Shown here piece by piece: positions 1 to 7,825 of a stretch of 27,529 nucleotides of DNA (position 1 is its first letter; every line of letters begins with the position of its first letter). A program made the position numbers and the translations under genes. Under the pieces are notes generated by a model. The model did no database searches, had not been told where the DNA came from, and saw only the letters and a list, made by a program, of their open reading frames with translations. Origin of the DNA: a virus. The stretch is from positions 1-27,529 of IMG/VR virus record IMGVR_UViG_3300037264_007913. One strand, 5' to 3'.

Positions 1-339
1 ACCCGCAGGCCCATGGACATCCTACGACTGGCACAGGTCGCGGGCATGTTTGTCTACGAATTCGCGCGTCTCGGCTTCGCGGTCCATCTCGTTCCGCCGA
101 AAAAGTGGAAAGGCGACGTGCCGAAGACAATTCACCAGCGCGAAGTGCTGACCCGTTACGGAATGTCCGCTATGCCATTCGGTGAAGGAACGATCCCCGA
201 GGAGCCGCAGCGGTCTTCCATCTGCGGCAGCGAAAAGGTCAAGCCCGGGCAGTGGATCCACGTCATGGACGCCATCGGCCTCGCGCGCTATGGTGCCATG
301 GGCATGCGGTCTCTGGGCAAGGAACGCGCACCCAGATGA
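1..339 (+). CDS. RuvC-like Holliday junction resolvase, C-terminal part (5' end outside window)
   Basis: The frame is open to the left edge, so only the last 112 residues or so are visible and the ATG at 13 is probably internal. The remaining part resembles phage RuvC-like nucleases: a helix with ILRLAQVAGMFVYEF, then a basic HLVPPKKWKGDVPK segment, and near the end VMDAIGLARYG, which fits the last acidic motif and helix of the RNase H-like fold (Asp of MDAIG as metal ligand). These enzymes cleave branched DNA during recombination or before packaging. It is the first of five closely spaced + strand genes, followed 10 bases later by the next start. Family assignment comes from motif recognition; the N-terminal catalytic residues are not in view. 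Confidence 0.6.
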   Translation, partial: TRRPMDILRLAQVAGMFVYEFARLGFAVHLVPPKKWKGDVPKTIHQREVLTRYGMSAMPFGEGTIPEEPQRSSICGSEKVKPGQWIHVMDAIGLARYGAMGMRSLGKERAPR

Positions 340-349
340 GGAGAGCACG

Positions 350-607
350 ATGAAGGCAGTCGAATTCTGCTACTGGCTACAGGGTTACTTCGAGTTGTTC
401 AATAGGGGCAACGCGGGCCTCAACCGGGAGCAGATTGGACAGGTCAAAGCTCACCTGGCTCTCGTCTTCAAACATGACATCGACCCATCATACTCGGTTG
501 ACCCAAAAACACAGGCCGATATGCAGAAAATTCACGATGCTGGCAAGACGCCACCGCCCGAACAGGATGCTGGTGGGTGTTCACATGATGTGGTGTACCG
601 ATGCTGA
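350..607 (+). CDS. conserved phage protein of unknown function (85 aa)
   Basis: The start ATG at 350 is chosen because a GGAG lies 7 bases upstream and the frame begins right after the resolvase gene. The product opens with MKAVEFCYWLQGYFEL, then a helix ending HLALVFKHDIDPSY, a pattern I recognise from small proteins recurrent in proteobacterial phages but with no known function. The C-terminal third is polar and proline-rich (KTPPPEQDAGG) and ends with VVYRC. No signal peptide or membrane segment is present. It sits between the resolvase and an adenine methyltransferase, so an early DNA-metabolism setting is likely. Confidence 0.7.
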   Translation: MKAVEFCYWLQGYFELFNRGNAGLNREQIGQVKAHLALVFKHDIDPSYSVDPKTQADMQKIHDAGKTPPPEQDAGGCSHDVVYRC

Positions 608-613
608 TAGCGG

Positions 614-1348
614 ATGAGCGTCCGACGCGTGGGTGAGTTCGTGGTCCACACGTCGCGCAACCAGGACCGCGGCGACAGCCGGCACGCACTCGATCCCAAC
701 GAACCGCCGCCCCTTCCCGGCGCAGTGCCGACAGAGAAGCAAGCGCGGGATCTGGACTACCAAACGCCGCGCCGCGTGCTGGACCTGGTTGACAGCTACT
801 TCGGCGGGCAGATCCACCTCGACCCGGCGAGCTGTGAGGGCAACCCGACGAACGCTAGGATGTTCATGCTGCCTGCACGCGGATCCGATGGTCGGATCCG
901 GACGCGTGTGCTACCTGGCTGCAAGAAGCCGGCACCACTCGGCGTCGACTTCGGCATGCCGCCGGAGCAGCGTACCGACGGACTCTCGTTGCCATGGTCT
1001 GGCAACGGTGTCTTCGTGAATCCGCCCTACGGCGCAGTGCTGGAGACTTGGCTGGCCAAGATCGCCGCAGAGGTCTATCGGTGCCGATACATCCTAGCCC
1101 TGCTGCCGGCCAGCCGTTTTGAGATGGGGTACTTCCACGACCACGTACTATCTCGCGCTAACGCCATGTGCTGCATCAGGAAGCGCCTGGCGTTCCTGCG
1201 TCCGACTACTGGTTTGCCGGCGAAAGGCAACCCCTACAGCAGCATCTTGTTCCAGTTTGCAGGTCCGGCCCTGCGCGAGAGTGCGCAAAGGTTCTGCAAG
1301 CACTTCGAGTCACTAGGCTGCTGCATAGAGATAAAGAGGCACGCATGA
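614..1348 (+). CDS. phage DNA N-6-adenine methyltransferase (Dam-like)
   Basis: The 244-residue product matches the phage Dam-like family (pfam05869 type): DYQTPRRVLDLVDSYFGGQIHLDPAS, then GLSLPWSGNGVFVNPPYG. The NPPY is the catalytic motif IV that holds the flipped adenine, and the LDPAS region belongs to the cofactor-binding side. Such enzymes transfer a methyl group from S-adenosylmethionine to adenine N6, often to protect phage DNA from host restriction. The first 40 residues are charged and less conserved-looking. The ATG at 614 has no strong ribosome-binding site; a GTG at residue 6 is an alternative. Its stop overlaps the next start as ATGA, implying translational coupling. The target sequence cannot be told from the protein. 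Confidence 0.85.
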   Translation: MSVRRVGEFVVHTSRNQDRGDSRHALDPNEPPPLPGAVPTEKQARDLDYQTPRRVLDLVDSYFGGQIHLDPASCEGNPTNARMFMLPARGSDGRIRTRVLPGCKKPAPLGVDFGMPPEQRTDGLSLPWSGNGVFVNPPYGAVLETWLAKIAAEVYRCRYILALLPASRFEMGYFHDHVLSRANAMCCIRKRLAFLRPTTGLPAKGNPYSSILFQFAGPALRESAQRFCKHFESLGCCIEIKRHA

Positions 1349-1515
1349 CTACGCCTTTTAGTTTGCAATTCATCATGCATGCCGTGTTCTGCGAGCAATG
1401 CATCACCTACCTAGCGCCGAGAGAGCGGAGGGAAGAATTGAAAGCGCCTAATCCGTTCTGGCGATGCTGGCGTGGCAGGGAACTCGCGGAATTGGCAGAA
1501 AAGGAATGCGAATGA
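1345..1515 (+). CDS. small cysteine-containing protein (56 aa)
   Basis: The ATG overlaps the methyltransferase stop as ATGA, with AGAGG about 7 bases upstream, and its own stop overlaps the next start as ATGA. This double coupling is the main support for a real gene. The product has a CEQC pair (Cys16, Cys19), a WRCW and a final ECE, with a basic-acidic helix between them. The four cysteines could bind a metal, but spacing fits no family I know. No function assigned. Confidence 0.6.
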   Translation: MTTPFSLQFIMHAVFCEQCITYLAPRERREELKAPNPFWRCWRGRELAELAEKECE

Positions 1516-1979
1516 AGTACGAGCACGAAGCCTTCATGCAAGAAGTCGTCCTGCAGGACGATCCGACCATTCGCTTCAATGTCCTGCCGGCTGTCGACCT
1601 CAATGCCTTGGCGATGGACCTGACCAGGCAGTTGATGGCAATACTCGTGCTTCGCAAGCGGCATGGCAAACCGGTCACCTTCTCCATACGCGTGACGAGC
1701 GAGACGACGCAGCCCGCTGACGCCAAGCCGTTGGGACTGCCAGCTACAATCGCCGGCAAGGTCGAAGGCCCCATCACGAGCGAGGTCCGCAAGCAACTCG
1801 AGACGCAACATGCCGACGACGACAAGCTCATAGAGCGCATCGATAAGTTCGGTAAGAACCTTACCGACTACGAAATCGACTTCATCGAGGACATGAAGCA
1901 CCGACTCGCCGGGCAGATGGTGATGACGCCGAATCAGCGGCATACGGCAGAGCGCATCGACGATGAACGAGTGACCTAG
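1512..1979 (+). CDS. conserved phage hypothetical protein (155 aa)
   Basis: I chose the ATG at 1512 over an upstream in-frame ATG at 1464 because it overlaps the preceding stop as ATGA and has AAGGA 6 bases ahead. The first 75 residues look like a compact alpha/beta domain. After a linker comes a helical C-terminal domain (about residues 100-155) containing KNLTDYEIDFIEDM and a later MTPNQRHTAERI, a pattern common to phage proteins of the type 'hydrophobic helix, LT/MT-x-x-Q, helix'. No catalytic motif is visible. The stop TAG lies in a palindromic CTAG shared with the stop of the convergent lipoprotein gene. Confidence 0.7.
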   Translation: MKYEHEAFMQEVVLQDDPTIRFNVLPAVDLNALAMDLTRQLMAILVLRKRHGKPVTFSIRVTSETTQPADAKPLGLPATIAGKVEGPITSEVRKQLETQHADDDKLIERIDKFGKNLTDYEIDFIEDMKHRLAGQMVMTPNQRHTAERIDDERVT

Positions 1980-2368
1980 GGCACTTCCACGCGCAGGTAT
2001 CCCTTATAATCGACCGGCACTTGCCCGGGAGCCATCGGTCGCGGATCCCATCTGCGCGTATGGACCGGCCAACCGCCATTAGACACCACCGACACGCCAG
2101 GCGGCACCGGAGACATGAAGACCGTCAGCACCTCGCCGGCCTTGACCGTGTAGACGGGAGACGTTTGCGGCCCGCCAAACACGACTACGCTGCAGTCGAA
2201 GGTGTCGGTGTTGCGGAGGTCCAGCCAAAGTTTGCTGCCGCCGGTGCCCTTACCGCTGTGCTTACTGCATCCGGTCACCAGCATCAACAAGATAGCCAGC
2301 AGCAGTGCGACTACGGCCAGCACGGCGTCTCGAATGAAGCTGCCGTCAACGTTTCTCCGGCGTGCCAC
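1976..2368 (-). CDS. putative phage-encoded lipoprotein (130 aa)
   Basis: I chose the GTG at 2368, preceded by GAGGGA with short spacing; a longer frame begins at 2434. The N-terminus has basic residues, a hydrophobic stretch at about residues 14-31 and a lipobox LVTGC (Cys34), so the product is expected to be exported and lipid-anchored. The mature part of about 97 residues begins with a flexible Gly/Ser/Lys stretch, then a probable beta-rich domain (KLWLDLRNTDTF, later YKGYLRVEV). It overlaps the end of the upstream 74-residue gene by 23 bases. Phage lipoproteins commonly block superinfection or act as outer-membrane spanins; its size is larger than most o-spanins, so superinfection exclusion or host conversion is my guess. 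Confidence 0.65.
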   Translation of the reverse strand: MARRRNVDGSFIRDAVLAVVALLLAILLMLVTGCSKHSGKGTGGSKLWLDLRNTDTFDCSVVVFGGPQTSPVYTVKAGEVLTVFMSPVPPGVSVVSNGGWPVHTRRWDPRPMAPGQVPVDYKGYLRVEVP

Positions 2369-2570
2369 GAGATCCCTCCAAAAACTCGAGGATCTCCTGG
2401 CACTGCCACAAGGCAAAATGGCGGTCGATTGCATCCGCCTGGTGCCGCGCTCCCTCGAGCCACGCTTCGGCGGCTCGTCCTAACGCGGCAAGCCTGCGCA
2501 GCTCGGTCGGCGCCCCTAGCGCCCGAATCCGAGCAAGCAGTGCTTCGGCGTCGAGGTCGGCACGCTCCAT
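2346..2570 (-). CDS. small alpha-helical protein of unknown function (74 aa)
   Basis: This frame runs from an ATG at 2570, just downstream of the hairpin that ends the tail module. The product is almost wholly helical and rich in Ala, Leu, Arg and Glu (DAEALLARIRALGA, then LRRLAALGRAAEAWLEG). It has one Cys (WQCQEIL) and no signal peptide. The ribosome-binding site is weak and GC-rich DNA yields spurious frames, so confidence is moderate. The coupling to the lipoprotein gene, whose start lies inside its end, favours a real gene. No function assigned. Confidence 0.45.
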   Translation of the reverse strand: MERADLDAEALLARIRALGAPTELRRLAALGRAAEAWLEGARHQADAIDRHFALWQCQEILEFLEGSRGTPEKR

Positions 2571-2615
2571 GCAGCACCATGGCCGGCGCTTGCGCGCTCG
2601 TCAAGGGTAGACGGA

Positions 2616-2649
2616 GGCCGGGCGACCCACGGGAGAGGATCGCCCGGCC
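2616..2649 (-). terminator. terminator-like hairpin after the tail module
   Basis: Read on the - strand there is a perfect 10-bp stem (GGCCGGGCGA paired with TCGCCCGGCC) with a 14-base loop, 36 bases past the stop of the last tail gene. It is followed by a pyrimidine-rich TCCGTCTACCCTT rather than a clean U-tract, so it may terminate only partly or protect the mRNA 3' end. Confidence 0.4.
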
Positions 2650-2684
2650 CCCTGCGGGGCGGGAGGACCAGAAGCGCCCCGGTT

Positions 2685-3299
2685 TCAACTGGTCGGCGCA
2701 GTGAGTTGCAGATAGTGAACCGTGACACGCACTGCGCCAGCCGAGAAGTTGCCGCCATTGGCCGTCAGGACCACGTCACCGGCCGCGACGTAGAGCTTCG
2801 GCTCCCAGGTACCGGCGAGGTGGTCGGTCAAGTCCGACGTGCTGCCCAGACCGACTCCGGTGTTGTCAGCGAACAGGTTGGCGGTGACCCCGTCGCCCAC
2901 GTCGAAACTCGCGGCGCCACCGATCGCTATGGTGACTCGAGTAGTGACGCCGAGCAGTATGCAGCCGGCAGGAATGAGCCCGGCGACGGTGACCGCAGCG
3001 CCGGCCATCGCCGGTTCCGCGAAGGCGTGCTTGACGAACGTTTCCTGCCCGCTGCTAGCGCCTAGGCCGAGCGATTGCAAGATCGACCACTGGCTGCCGT
3101 TCGAGAAGACTTCCGACCATCCGTAATCTGGGTGGTTGTGCGCGGCGATGCAGCGGTCGAAAGCGTTTGCTGCCGGAAGCGCCACCGGAAACTCCGCGAG
3201 GGGGATCGGTCCATCGCGCAGGATCGCATAGTTGGCGTTTACGTCGGCGTCCCACGATTCGTTAGCGTGGCTGATGTCGACGAGGGCGGGTCGAGTCAT
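2685..3299 (-). CDS. DUF2793-like tail-tip protein, copy 2 (204 aa)
   Basis: This is a paralogue of the gene just upstream (3308-3961). Both open with a M-x-RP start, pass through an ALPAANxxDRCI segment and an aromatic SNG-x-x-W motif, and end in a beta-rich domain with IPAGCILLGVTTRV, FDVGDG and YVAAGDVVLTANGG. I recognise the last half as the C-terminal type found in DUF2793 proteins of alphaproteobacterial phages and gene transfer agents, where they sit after the host-specificity protein and are thought to be tail fibre or receptor-binding components. The ribosome-binding site AGGAGGAACC is strong. It is the last gene before the hairpin at 2616-2649. Confidence 0.7.
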   Translation of the reverse strand: MTRPALVDISHANESWDADVNANYAILRDGPIPLAEFPVALPAANAFDRCIAAHNHPDYGWSEVFSNGSQWSILQSLGLGASSGQETFVKHAFAEPAMAGAAVTVAGLIPAGCILLGVTTRVTIAIGGAASFDVGDGVTANLFADNTGVGLGSTSDLTDHLAGTWEPKLYVAAGDVVLTANGGNFSAGAVRVTVHYLQLTAPTS

Positions 3300-3307
3300 G
3301 GTTCCTC

Positions 3308-3961
3308 CTAGCTCGTCGGCGGGACGAGGACGGCAAAATGTGCAGTAACGCGGACGGTGCCCTGCAGAAAGGCCGGCACACCGGACTTGGTCAGGACCAC
3401 GTCACCGGCTGCGGTGTAGAGCTTCGGCTGCCAGACGCCCGCCTTGTGCCCTGGCGAGCCAGGCGTAGGCCCCAGGTTCGACGTGTTCCCGACCGTGCCC
3501 AGGACCGTCAGCCCGAACAAATCCGGCGTCGTACCGTCGCCCACGTCGTAGTTGTAGAGCACTGGTCCGGCACGCTGCACCTCGACTAGTACTCGCGTCG
3601 TCACGCCGAACAAGATGCAGCCAGCCGGGATGACGCCGACAGCGGTTCCTGCGGCACCGACCAGCGGCCCGACTGCGACCGACTTGTGCGCAAAGAACGT
3701 GCCTTGCCCGTTTGCGCAGCCGAACGCGCTTCCCTGGATCAACTGCCAGGCGGTTCCGTTGGAGAACGCTAGCGTCCATCCATGCGGCGAATTGACGGCG
3801 ACGATGCAGCGGTCGGCAGTGTTCGCCGCAGGCAAGGCGGCAACCGAGGCGTAGGTCTTGATGGGGAACGGGAAGTCACCCAGGATCGCGGCATTCCTGT
3901 TGTGCTCCGTATCCCAGCCTTCGATGCCGTGCGGCAGGTCTTCGAGGATCGGCCGAGCCAT
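3308..3961 (-). CDS. DUF2793-like tail-tip protein, copy 1 (217 aa)
   Basis: It begins with an ATG that overlaps the stop of the host-specificity gene by one base, so both are translated as a unit. It has the same architecture as the copy at 2685-3299: a short N-terminal stretch naming an 'NAAILGDFPFPIKTY' strand, ALPAANTADRCIV, a SNGTAWQLI motif, then IPAGCILFGVTTRVLVEV and YNYDVGDGT. It is about 13 residues longer, mainly from an insertion around PTPGSPGHKAG. The likely role is a fibre or receptor-binding part of the tail tip. Function is inferred from family and position. Confidence 0.7.
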   Translation of the reverse strand: MARPILEDLPHGIEGWDTEHNRNAAILGDFPFPIKTYASVAALPAANTADRCIVAVNSPHGWTLAFSNGTAWQLIQGSAFGCANGQGTFFAHKSVAVGPLVGAAGTAVGVIPAGCILFGVTTRVLVEVQRAGPVLYNYDVGDGTTPDLFGLTVLGTVGNTSNLGPTPGSPGHKAGVWQPKLYTAAGDVVLTKSGVPAFLQGTVRVTAHFAVLVPPTS

Positions 3962-6480
3962 CAGTTGAACTCCACCGTCAGTGATGTCGGATCCGACTTC
4001 CAGCCGCCGTTGACGTTCCGTACCTCGACAATCATAGATTCCTCGCCCCCGAAGTCGGTCACGATATCGGCGTTGTCGTATGTGTAACTAGTCGTCGGCG
4101 AGAGCTGCGTCCGCTTGAGAACCATGGCTAGCGTGAAGAACTTTAGCTCGAACTCACCGACGATCGGCGAACTACCGCAGGGCACGCCGAAGCCCTGCAT
4201 GCCACAGCCGGTGCCGGGGATCGTAGCGGACCTGTACGCCCACGAGAACGGCACGTCCTCGCCGGTCGAGAAGCTAGGCGCGTGGTCACCGCCCCCGCGA
4301 TTGACGCGGAGGCACGCGACTGGCATGGGCACGATTCCCTTGCCCTTGACCACCTTGGTTACGGCAGTGACCGACGCCAACGAAACTTGCCCGCCAGGAC
4401 CCTGCGGCTGCGTCTTGACCGACAGGTTCCGCCCCGGGGCCAGCATCGTATCTTCCCAGTCAGTGATGCCGCCATCGCGGAAGATGTAGACTTTGTCACC
4501 GATAGCGTGTGCTTCGCGGACTGTGTCATAGCGGGCGCGAAGCATGTTCTCGAGTCGCCATGTGGTGCCGCCAACCGCGCTAATCCGACCTAGGAAGAAC
4601 AGTTCATCACCGATGAGACACATCTGCCTGCCGGATCGCCATGCAGCGTCGTCGCCGCTGTAGTCGTTAACGACTTCGATGTCAGGACCTAGCGCAGTGA
4701 AAGTAGGTCCTATAATGATAATGTATGGTCCGGTGCCGGTAGCGATGGCCTGCAAGAGAGCACCGCCGGCTTGGATGCCGGTTTCGGTCCCTTCCTCTAC
4801 GTACGTTATGTCGTCGCGAGAGAAATGGATGTCGGCCTCCACGACGTTAGCATCCGCGCGGATGCGCGGCACTGCGATGCTTATTTCGGCGAAACCGCTG
4901 GCGTGTGCCGGCACCTCGAACCAGGCAAAGGTGAGGTCTGGATCGGTCGTGAACACGGGAGCCCCGCCGGCCCCAGTACCGCCAGCAGACGGCGGCCCGA
5001 CGAACTCGCTAGCGTCGGCGCCGTAGAAGTCGGTAACGGCAGTCAGGTCGACCTTACCCGAACTCGGATCGAAACCGACTTCGGTAACCCGCAGAAAACC
5101 AGGCAGACCAAAAACGGTGATTGCGTCACCAGGCTTGAGGAGACGCGCAGTCCTCGACGCGTGGATCGTGTATCGAGCGCCGCCAGACAAGTCTTCCTGC
5201 GAACGCCGCTCGGCCACGGCAGCAGCCACGTCCATGTGGATGACGGTCGGCAACTCGATCTTTCGCGATCGATGGTAATTGAGAAAGCGCGCCTGTCCAT
5301 CATCGTCGATGCCGACAGTCTGCACCTTATATCCAGTCTCTCTGTCCTGGAACGAGAAAACCATCTTGTCTACCGGCCGTTCATCGTGCCGCACCTCTAC
5401 TTCTGGTAGCGGATCGCTAACAAGTTCCTCTGGCAAGTCGACGATCTCTACTAATAGCGGCTTCCGCACGGCCTTGAACGCAAACAAGCCTGACTCTGTG
5501 TCCCACGGCAGCAGCACGCCGTTGTCGACCAAGACCGATGCAATCGCGCTTTGGATTTCTTCGCCGTCCTTCGAGAGCACGGACGAGCGGATGTTTTCCG
5601 CCTCCAGCAGGACGCCTAACGCCTCGAGCGCGTCGTGGTCGATAGCCTCGCGGAAGTCCGGATGCCGCGGGAAACCAAGCCCGTAAGGGAACTCCCCGAA
5701 CAGGATCTGCGAGAGAGTGTGTGCGGCATTCTCTCCACGTATCGTTGCAGCAGGCAATGCCGGGCCGGAAGGAAAGGTAGCCTGCGACTGAACTAGAGTC
5801 GTCTCCTTGACATGACATTCCACCTCGTATTCTATAATCGGCCACCGGGCTGTGGCGCCTAGATCAAACGCAGTCCAGTAGACGTAACAGACGAGAGGCC
5901 ACCGACTCGAGACTCCTAGCTGCGTAATAACCCCGAGTTCCGTATTGATAGGCTGATCCTCCTCACCCCAGTATATTTTAAAGGTGGCGGAGAAGAAAGT
6001 AGGAGCGGCAGCGTTTGGAAGCGTGATAGTGGTTCCGCTCGGCATAGACACACTGCCAAGCCGGCTAATAGGATTCAAAAGCGATGCTTTACCGTTGATG
6101 TAAATCTGGTGAATGTGGTCGGCCGGGCCGATGCACAACCAATGAGCCGCCGACTCAACCGGGCCGCCGCTCCGTATCACTAGCGAACTGTTCGCTCTGC
6201 GCCGCTTCCTGCCGCCCTTGCCAGCCGCAAGAGTCCCAGGCGCACGCCGGTTGCCGACCCAGCCGATGATTGGCCCGATTCGTCGACGACCGATCAAAAC
6301 CGGGATATAGCTTCCGCGGGTCGCCGTCGTGGATGGCGTGTCCTCGATTCTAAGCTTGGAACCGCCGGTCGAAAGCTTAGGCTTGAGCAAGAACGACGTA
6401 GCGAGAGAGGCCGCCAGCGAAACTGCCGTCAGGATGAGCAGAACAGCGATCTCGCCGCCAGTAGCTAGGAAGATGCTCAT
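3961..6480 (-). CDS. tail host-specificity / baseplate hub protein (839 aa)
   Basis: The product resembles the large tail-tip proteins of the J/GTA gp15 kind (phage-tail_3 type). A hydrophobic segment (about residues 8-33, LLILTAVSLAASLATSFLL) comes first, then SYIPVLIGRRRIGPIIGW, a beta-rich hub region with AITVFGLPGFLRV, and a C-terminal fibronectin-like stretch. At about 470-500 there is a Gly/Pro linker. In this family the protein forms the central hub and spike and helps select the host. The ATG overlaps the NlpC/P60 stop as ATGA. It follows the peptidase gene exactly as in gene transfer agent tail cassettes. Its length is shorter than lambda J (over 1100 residues) and similar to shorter hub proteins. 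Confidence 0.8.
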   Translation of the reverse strand: MSIFLATGGEIAVLLILTAVSLAASLATSFLLKPKLSTGGSKLRIEDTPSTTATRGSYIPVLIGRRRIGPIIGWVGNRRAPGTLAAGKGGRKRRRANSSLVIRSGGPVESAAHWLCIGPADHIHQIYINGKASLLNPISRLGSVSMPSGTTITLPNAAAPTFFSATFKIYWGEEDQPINTELGVITQLGVSSRWPLVCYVYWTAFDLGATARWPIIEYEVECHVKETTLVQSQATFPSGPALPAATIRGENAAHTLSQILFGEFPYGLGFPRHPDFREAIDHDALEALGVLLEAENIRSSVLSKDGEEIQSAIASVLVDNGVLLPWDTESGLFAFKAVRKPLLVEIVDLPEELVSDPLPEVEVRHDERPVDKMVFSFQDRETGYKVQTVGIDDDGQARFLNYHRSRKIELPTVIHMDVAAAVAERRSQEDLSGGARYTIHASRTARLLKPGDAITVFGLPGFLRVTEVGFDPSSGKVDLTAVTDFYGADASEFVGPPSAGGTGAGGAPVFTTDPDLTFAWFEVPAHASGFAEISIAVPRIRADANVVEADIHFSRDDITYVEEGTETGIQAGGALLQAIATGTGPYIIIIGPTFTALGPDIEVVNDYSGDDAAWRSGRQMCLIGDELFFLGRISAVGGTTWRLENMLRARYDTVREAHAIGDKVYIFRDGGITDWEDTMLAPGRNLSVKTQPQGPGGQVSLASVTAVTKVVKGKGIVPMPVACLRVNRGGGDHAPSFSTGEDVPFSWAYRSATIPGTGCGMQGFGVPCGSSPIVGEFELKFFTLAMVLKRTQLSPTTSYTYDNADIVTDFGGEESMIVEVRNVNGGWKSDPTSLTVEFN

Positions 6481-6980
6481 GCGAACGACTCCCTACTGCG
6501 CATCCGATAGACTCTATAGACCCTGGTATTCGCCAGAAAGCCGAACCCTGTAGTGCAGACGCTTGGATAAACGGAGTGCCACAGCGTACCGCGATCCGGC
6601 CCGACAATCAGAGCGTGCCCCGGACCACCACCCTCGCCGTGCTGCACGACCACAGTATCGCCAGGCTCGAGAATGCCATCACGAACCGGATCATTGGGCA
6701 TGTACAGTCGCCTGATGAGGCGCATGCCGACTATGGCGCCACCGCGAGAATGCAGAGCAGCATCGTTCGGAAGGGACTTGACCGGCTGGCGCGGACGGCG
6801 CGAGAGGTCGTCGAGGACGGCGCAGACGAAGCGCACGCAGTCGACGCCCATGCCCTCCTTCTGTTGCCCACACATGTACGGAGTGCCGCGCCACGGCGCC
6901 AAGAGCGCGCTGAGTCGCCAGCGCAGCACCGTCGCTTGCTCAAACGACATGCCCGTGAAGTCACGCCAGCGATAGCTCAC
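6477..6980 (-). CDS. NlpC/P60-family tail-tip peptidase (167 aa)
   Basis: I chose the GTG at 6980, which overlaps the previous stop as GTGA; the frame extends further upstream inside the neighbouring gene but without a reason to start there. The catalytic Cys48 is in MGVDCVRF, the His122 in GPGHALIVG, and a possible third residue His135 in LWHSV, the order expected for NlpC/P60 cysteine peptidases. Such tail-tip enzymes cut peptidoglycan peptides so that the tail can reach the inner membrane during DNA injection (lambda K-like). Context is exact: between the BR0599-like protein and the host-specificity hub. Confidence 0.85.
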   Translation of the reverse strand: MSYRWRDFTGMSFEQATVLRWRLSALLAPWRGTPYMCGQQKEGMGVDCVRFVCAVLDDLSRRPRQPVKSLPNDAALHSRGGAIVGMRLIRRLYMPNDPVRDGILEPGDTVVVQHGEGGGPGHALIVGPDRGTLWHSVYPSVCTTGFGFLANTRVYRVYRMRSRESFA

Positions 6981-7825
6981 GGCGGATCCTCGTAGATCGG
7001 CATGTAGGCGGGGATGCCGTAGCCGAATCCGCCGAAACGTTCCTCGTTGTCCCAGCGATCCCGACAGGTCTCGATCGTCTTGTCGCACCCGGGCGTCACG
7101 ACAACGGGCTGCCCGACCCAGTGAGTCGGAGGTTGCCGCACGAGCTTAAAGGTCGTACCAGCCGCCTCGTCCCAGTCGCGAATCGTGATGCGTAGACCGT
7201 CTATTTCGACGAAGCCGCGGTGCCAGTACTTGTCGACCTGTGCCGACAAGCCCGAGATGACCACGTCCTTGCCAGAAATCGAGACCAGCGTGCCGGTTTC
7301 GCGCAGCGCCACCGCATCGACGGCGCACCCACGATCGCCAAAAGTCCACGCGCACTGGTTCGTGGCCACAAGGCCGAGCGGCACGTTCAGCCGAGCCTTG
7401 AGCGACTTCACGTTGAAGACCACCGTCCGTTCGTTGCCCTGGAAGTTCCGCAGCACGGTCTCAACCTTGCCTGAAAACAACTTGAGCAAGTTGGCATCGA
7501 TGCCGCTACCAAGGTCGACACGTTCAACTACCTCCCAGACGATGCAGTAGATGGGCGAGTGCGGCTCGCCGTTCGAGGCGCGCACTGAGAGGTGCGTGTC
7601 GTCTTCCGATAGTGGCACGCCGACCGAAGCAACCTTGTCTTCTAGCGTCCCCGAATTCACAGGGATCTTGACCTCGAGGTTGGGCATGCAATCGTAGCCG
7701 TGCCCGTTGATCGTCACAGGCCGCGTGAAGTCGGTGATGCGCAGCGCGTGCGCGAAACACGAACCCCAGCGGAATTCGACACCGACGTAGGCGAACTTGC
7801 GCGGAGTCTCGAGGGCGGTCGTCAT
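6977..7825 (-). CDS. BR0599/DUF2163-type tail-tip protein (282 aa)
   Basis: The fold family is shown by four cysteines in the C-terminal half (Cys158, Cys167 in QCAWTFGDRGC; Cys247, Cys254 in GCDKTIETC) and the ending RFGGFGYGIPAYMPIYEDPP, which is characteristic of phage_BR0599 (pfam09356 type). In gene transfer agents and related tails this protein forms part of the hub under the distal tail ring and precedes the NlpC/P60 peptidase, as here. The cysteines are placed to bind a metal or form disulfides. The N-terminal half contains ALRITDFTRPVTINGHGY, typical of the DUF2163 side. Starts with ATGA overlap to the upstream gene. Confidence 0.85.
   Translation of the reverse strand: MTTALETPRKFAYVGVEFRWGSCFAHALRITDFTRPVTINGHGYDCMPNLEVKIPVNSGTLEDKVASVGVPLSEDDTHLSVRASNGEPHSPIYCIVWEVVERVDLGSGIDANLLKLFSGKVETVLRNFQGNERTVVFNVKSLKARLNVPLGLVATNQCAWTFGDRGCAVDAVALRETGTLVSISGKDVVISGLSAQVDKYWHRGFVEIDGLRITIRDWDEAAGTTFKLVRQPPTHWVGQPVVVTPGCDKTIETCRDRWDNEERFGGFGYGIPAYMPIYEDPP

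Noticed and set aside
2021-2704. 227-codon + strand frame
   Set aside because: It is antisense to the lipoprotein and helical genes and covers the hairpin; composition is Arg/Ala/Pro-rich with no recognisable domain.
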